From assembly GCF_000876655.1 (NCBI RefSeq), contig NZ_JYCN01000026.1, positions 248,001 to 312,000 of the forward strand: a stretch of DNA of 64,000 bases, in the 5' to 3' direction. The position numbers were made by a program, and so were the translations under genes. Below are positions 61,328-64,000 of this stretch, piece by piece; position 1 is the first letter of the stretch; each line of letters starts with the position of its first letter. The notes beneath the pieces are model-generated. The model worked only from the letters and a program-made list of their open reading frames with translations, was not told the DNA's origin and did no database searches. The stretch comes from Arthrobacter sp. SPG23 (GTDB taxonomy: Bacteria > Actinomycetota > Actinomycetes > Actinomycetales > Micrococcaceae).

Positions 61328-62935
61328 ATGCCAATAAAGCTCAGTGAGATCCTGAACCATGCCACCCTCACCGCCGCCGATCCCGTGATCCGCGCCGGTG
61401 CTGGCGCTGTGGCGGGTACGCAGCTGCGGTGGGTGCACTCCAGTGAAGTCTTGGACATCGCGCCGTTACTTAGCGGCGGTGAGCTGCTTCTTACCGGCGG
61501 CGATGCACTGGTAACTGCCTCGGATGCCCGCCGTGTTGAGTACGTTCGCCAGCTCTCAGAGCGCGGGGTCGGTGCGCTGGCGGTGGAAACGGGCCAGCGG
61601 CTCGCCTCGCTGCCGTCGTCGATGATCCAGGCCGCGGAAACCGCCGGGCTTCCCCTTATTGAATTCCGCAAGGTGGTGCCGTTCGTGGGCATCATGCAGG
61701 CGATTAACTCGATGCTCGTCAGTGAATCGGTGGCCCATCTGCGCCGTGCTGATGAGGCCAGCCACGCCATGGCTGTTGAGCTGGCCCACGGGAGCAGTCT
61801 GGACCAGATCCTTGCCGTGCTGGCCGGAATCATCGATGCGACACTGGAGCTCTCGTCCGTGTCCGGTGTGACGCTGGGCAACGCCGGCCCGGACGGCGCC
61901 GGGACACGTCCGGCAGGCAGCGCCGATTCCCAGCCGGCAGAGGTCCCCGAATCCGGCAGCGGCTCCTCCGCAGAGCCCGGACGCGCGGCAGGGCCGGGCT
62001 CCGACGGCACGCTGATCACCATTGATGTGCCGGTCCGTGGCGTGCCCTCCGCGAGGCTACAGATCAACGTACCGGCCGGCGGCGACGTCAACCTGGCGCG
62101 CGTGGCCGGCGGCCGATGCGTGGACATCCTGTCGCTCGCGCTGCTGCAGCGGATGCCGCCAGGGCTGAAAGAAGTGGCCGGAACCGCGCTGCTGCGGGCC
62201 GTAAGTTCCGGCAGCCAGCCGTGGCGGCTTCAGCAGCTCTCCCCCGCCGCCGGGATCCCGCCCTCCGCGACGGTGGTCGCCGTCGTCGTCCGGTCGTCCA
62301 CCTCTCAGCAGCTGAGGGCAGCCATGGACAATATCCTCAAGCGCACGGCGCAGCAGAGCGCCAGCTATGTGGACAACGCCGAGCTCCTGGCGCTTGCCGC
62401 CCTCCCTTTTGACGGGGCGGCGGCCGCTCGGGCCGGGATCGTGGCGGCCCTCCGGGAGCTCCCGGTTGAGGCGGGAACCATGACGGCCGTAGGTCCCCTC
62501 GCGGCAGGGATCGAACACGCGCCGTGGTCGCTGTCGGAGGCGAAGAGCGCCCTGGATCTCGCCGTCAACGGCTCGCTTCGGTCGGCGGCCCGGCCGGCGT
62601 CGGACACCGAAGGCGTGGTGATCGACGTCGAAAACCTGGCGGTGGAGCGCCTGGCGGTGCAGCATCTGGACCCGGGCACCCGGCAGGATTTCGTCCGCCA
62701 GCAACTGGGTCCCGTGCTGGATCACGACGCCCGGCGCAATTCCCAACTGCTCGCAACGCTGGCCATCTGGCTGGACTCCGGCTGCAATACGGCGCAGGCC
62801 GCCAGGGAGCTGCACGTGGAGCGGCAGTCAATGCATCACCGGCTGCAGCGGATTTTTGAGTTGTGCGGCGGGGATCCCCGTGGAACCGGCCGGCTCGCTG
62901 CGCTGCACCTCGCCACCCGGCTGGCGGCGTTGTAG
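61328..62935 (+). CDS. PucR-family transcriptional regulator
   Basis: A 535-residue regulator. The N-terminal PucR domain spans about 1-125 (LSEILNHATLTAADPVIRAGA, LRWVHSSEVLDIAPLLSGGELLLTGG). A middle region includes a disordered Ser/Gly-rich insert (about 180-240), and the C-terminal HTH_30 covers about 470-530 (LLATLAIWLDSGCNTAQAARELHVERQSMHHRLQRIFEL). GGAG precedes ATG 61328. It is divergent from the permease-hydrolase operon; the 108-bp gap contains ATGTACAT (61291-61298) and CACACAA/TTGTGTG arms (61273-61317). Confidence 0.93.
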   Translation: MPIKLSEILNHATLTAADPVIRAGAGAVAGTQLRWVHSSEVLDIAPLLSGGELLLTGGDALVTASDARRVEYVRQLSERGVGALAVETGQRLASLPSSMIQAAETAGLPLIEFRKVVPFVGIMQAINSMLVSESVAHLRRADEASHAMAVELAHGSSLDQILAVLAGIIDATLELSSVSGVTLGNAGPDGAGTRPAGSADSQPAEVPESGSGSSAEPGRAAGPGSDGTLITIDVPVRGVPSARLQINVPAGGDVNLARVAGGRCVDILSLALLQRMPPGLKEVAGTALLRAVSSGSQPWRLQQLSPAAGIPPSATVVAVVVRSSTSQQLRAAMDNILKRTAQQSASYVDNAELLALAALPFDGAAAARAGIVAALRELPVEAGTMTAVGPLAAGIEHAPWSLSEAKSALDLAVNGSLRSAARPASDTEGVVIDVENLAVERLAVQHLDPGTRQDFVRQQLGPVLDHDARRNSQLLATLAIWLDSGCNTAQAARELHVERQSMHHRLQRIFELCGGDPRGTGRLAALHLATRLAAL

Positions 62936-62955
62936 CCACCAGCCACCAGCCACCA

Positions 62956-63060
62956 GGACGCTCTCTCACTTAACGCAAGAAAAATCGGGACGCTCTTTCA
63001 CTTTCCCTAAGTAAGTGACAGAGCGTCCCGGTCAAACCCACCGGAAGTGAGAGAGTGTCC
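62956..63060. repeat. Nested palindromic element B
   Basis: A 105-bp element symmetrical about 63008. Outer arms 62956-62971 (GGACGCTCTCTCACTT) and 63045-63060 pair with one mismatch; inner arms 62987-63003 and 63013-63029 (17 bp) pair with one mismatch around a 9-nt loop; unpaired 15-nt spacers lie between on each side. The arms are variants of one motif. The right outer arm abuts the purU stop. Confidence 0.8.
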
Positions 63061-63971
63061 TAGCGGAGCACCACGGTCCTGTTGCCGCGCAGGATGACCC
63101 GGCCCTCGCAGTGCCAGCGCACCGCGTTGGACAACGCCTTGCACTCGGTGTCGCGGCCGGCGGCCACCAGGTCTTCCGGGCCGTAGGTGTGGTCCACTTC
63201 CACCACCTGCTGGGAAATGATCGGTCCTTCGTCCAGCTCGCCGTTGACATAGTGCGCCGTGGCACCCACCGTCTTCACCCCGCGGGCGTAGGCCTGGTGG
63301 TACGGCTTGGCGCCCTTGAAGCTGGGCAGGAACGAGTGGTGGATGTTGATGGCACGCCCGTCCAGTTTGCGGGTGAGGCCGTCGCTGAGAACCTGCATGT
63401 AGCGGGCCAGCACCACGAGTTCCACGTCGTACTCGTCCACCAGTTCCAGCAGCCGCGCCTCGGCCTCCGGCTTGGTGGCGGCCGTGACGGGCACGTGGAA
63501 GAACGGGATGCCGTGCCATTCCACCAGGGCCTGGTGGTCGGTGTGATTGGACACCACGGCCACCACGTCCACCGGCAGCTCACCGATCCTGGCGCGGAAC
63601 AGCAGGTCGTTGAGGCAGTGCCCGAACTTGGACACCATGATCAGCACGCGGCGCTTGGAACCGTGCGGCTCCAGCCGCCAGGTCATCCCGAAACGGTCGG
63701 CCACCGGGCCAAAAGCGGCCCGCAGGGTATCCGCGGTGGAGGCATCGCCGTCGGACGCAAAGTGCACCCGCATAAAGAAGTGCCCTTCGGAGCGTTCGCC
63801 GAACTGCTGGTTGTCGATGATGTCGCAGCCGTGTTCCAGCAGGAAGCCGGAGACGGCGTGGACGATGCCCGGCGACTCGTTGCAGTCGAGCGTCAGGACG
63901 TGCTCCACGGTGGTCGCGGGCTGGCCAGCGAGGGACGGGAGGGAAGAAGTTTCAGTCTCAATGGCAGTCAT
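63060..63971 (-). CDS. purU: Formyltetrahydrofolate deformylase
   Basis: A 303-residue enzyme releasing formate from 10-formyl-THF to balance one-carbon and purine pools. The N-terminal ACT domain (about 22-100; LTLDCNESPGIVHAVSGFLLEHGCDI) is followed by a formyltransferase-like domain (about 105-303) with INIHHSFLPSFKGAKPYHQA (catalytic Asn and His) and GATAHYVNGELDEGPIISQ (catalytic Asp). It is about 20 residues longer than E. coli PurU at the N-terminus. The ATG is 63971; the remaining 29 bases to the window end show no gene. Confidence 0.95.
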   Translation of the reverse strand: MTAIETETSSLPSLAGQPATTVEHVLTLDCNESPGIVHAVSGFLLEHGCDIIDNQQFGERSEGHFFMRVHFASDGDASTADTLRAAFGPVADRFGMTWRLEPHGSKRRVLIMVSKFGHCLNDLLFRARIGELPVDVVAVVSNHTDHQALVEWHGIPFFHVPVTAATKPEAEARLLELVDEYDVELVVLARYMQVLSDGLTRKLDGRAINIHHSFLPSFKGAKPYHQAYARGVKTVGATAHYVNGELDEGPIISQQVVEVDHTYGPEDLVAAGRDTECKALSNAVRWHCEGRVILRGNRTVVLR

Positions 63972-64000
63972 AAGCTCAGCACTCGATCACATTCACGGCG

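Overview
The window is high-GC chromosomal DNA with actinobacterial gene style: GTG and TTG starts, PucR, GlxA, TetR and LacI regulators, sugar ABC importers without their own ATPase, CE4 and NCS1 genes, and many 4-bp ATGA overlaps. Content and protein style fit a soil Micrococcaceae such as Arthrobacter or Pseudarthrobacter; the genus is inferred from general familiarity and was not tested. I saw no rRNA, tRNA, CRISPR array, integrase or transposase. It reads as ordinary catabolic and transport chromosome rather than an island.

Layout. 1-11.2 kb: the 3' end of a sugar-lactone oxidase, a heterodimeric ABC exporter, dtd, a GlxA-type regulator divergent from an isochorismatase-fold hydrolase plus paired SMR exporters, small conserved proteins, a PhzF-fold enzyme, and an orphan response regulator whose phospho-acceptor Asp is Glu. 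11.3-13.7 kb: a secreted GH16-like protein converging on a membrane GT2 glycosyltransferase with a 53-residue LAVTG-type membrane peptide. 14.1-18.1 kb: two tandem DUF21/CBS membrane proteins, an SRPBCC-like protein and a DUF4166 protein. 18.2-27.8 kb: a TetR regulator divergent from a permease, two DUF1989 proteins, a urea/guanidine carboxylase and allophanate hydrolase, in translationally coupled order. This is a complete route from guanidine (or urea) to ammonia and CO2.

29.6-39.5 kb holds two rhamnogalacturonan lyase genes (PL26-like and PL11) 7 kb apart. They share a promoter layout: a GAAAGCGSTTTC operator, then an identical 12-mer 52-55 bp before the start codon. A Gfo/Idh oxidoreductase, DctA, a secreted protein of unknown family and an SRPBCC protein lie between them. 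39.6-43.2 kb: an Lrp regulator divergent from a HisC-like aminotransferase and YitT, then a lipoprotein and a CsbD-like protein. 43.2-50.8 kb: a thu-like sugar cluster (LacI regulator, binding protein, two permeases, two Gfo/Idh oxidoreductases flanking ThuA) behind twin LacI palindromes.

51.0-57.2 kb is a glyoxylate/allantoin operon (hyi, glxR, gcl, glxK, allB) followed by a winged-helix protein without a receiver domain and a Bcp peroxiredoxin. 58.7-62.9 kb: a CE4 deacetylase-fold hydrolase and an NCS1 permease divergent from a PucR regulator, probably also purine or pyrimidine nitrogen catabolism. The last gene is purU. Two related, concentrically nested palindromic elements (58556-58650 and 62956-63060) flank the CE4/NCS1/PucR block. 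They are the least explained structure in the window.
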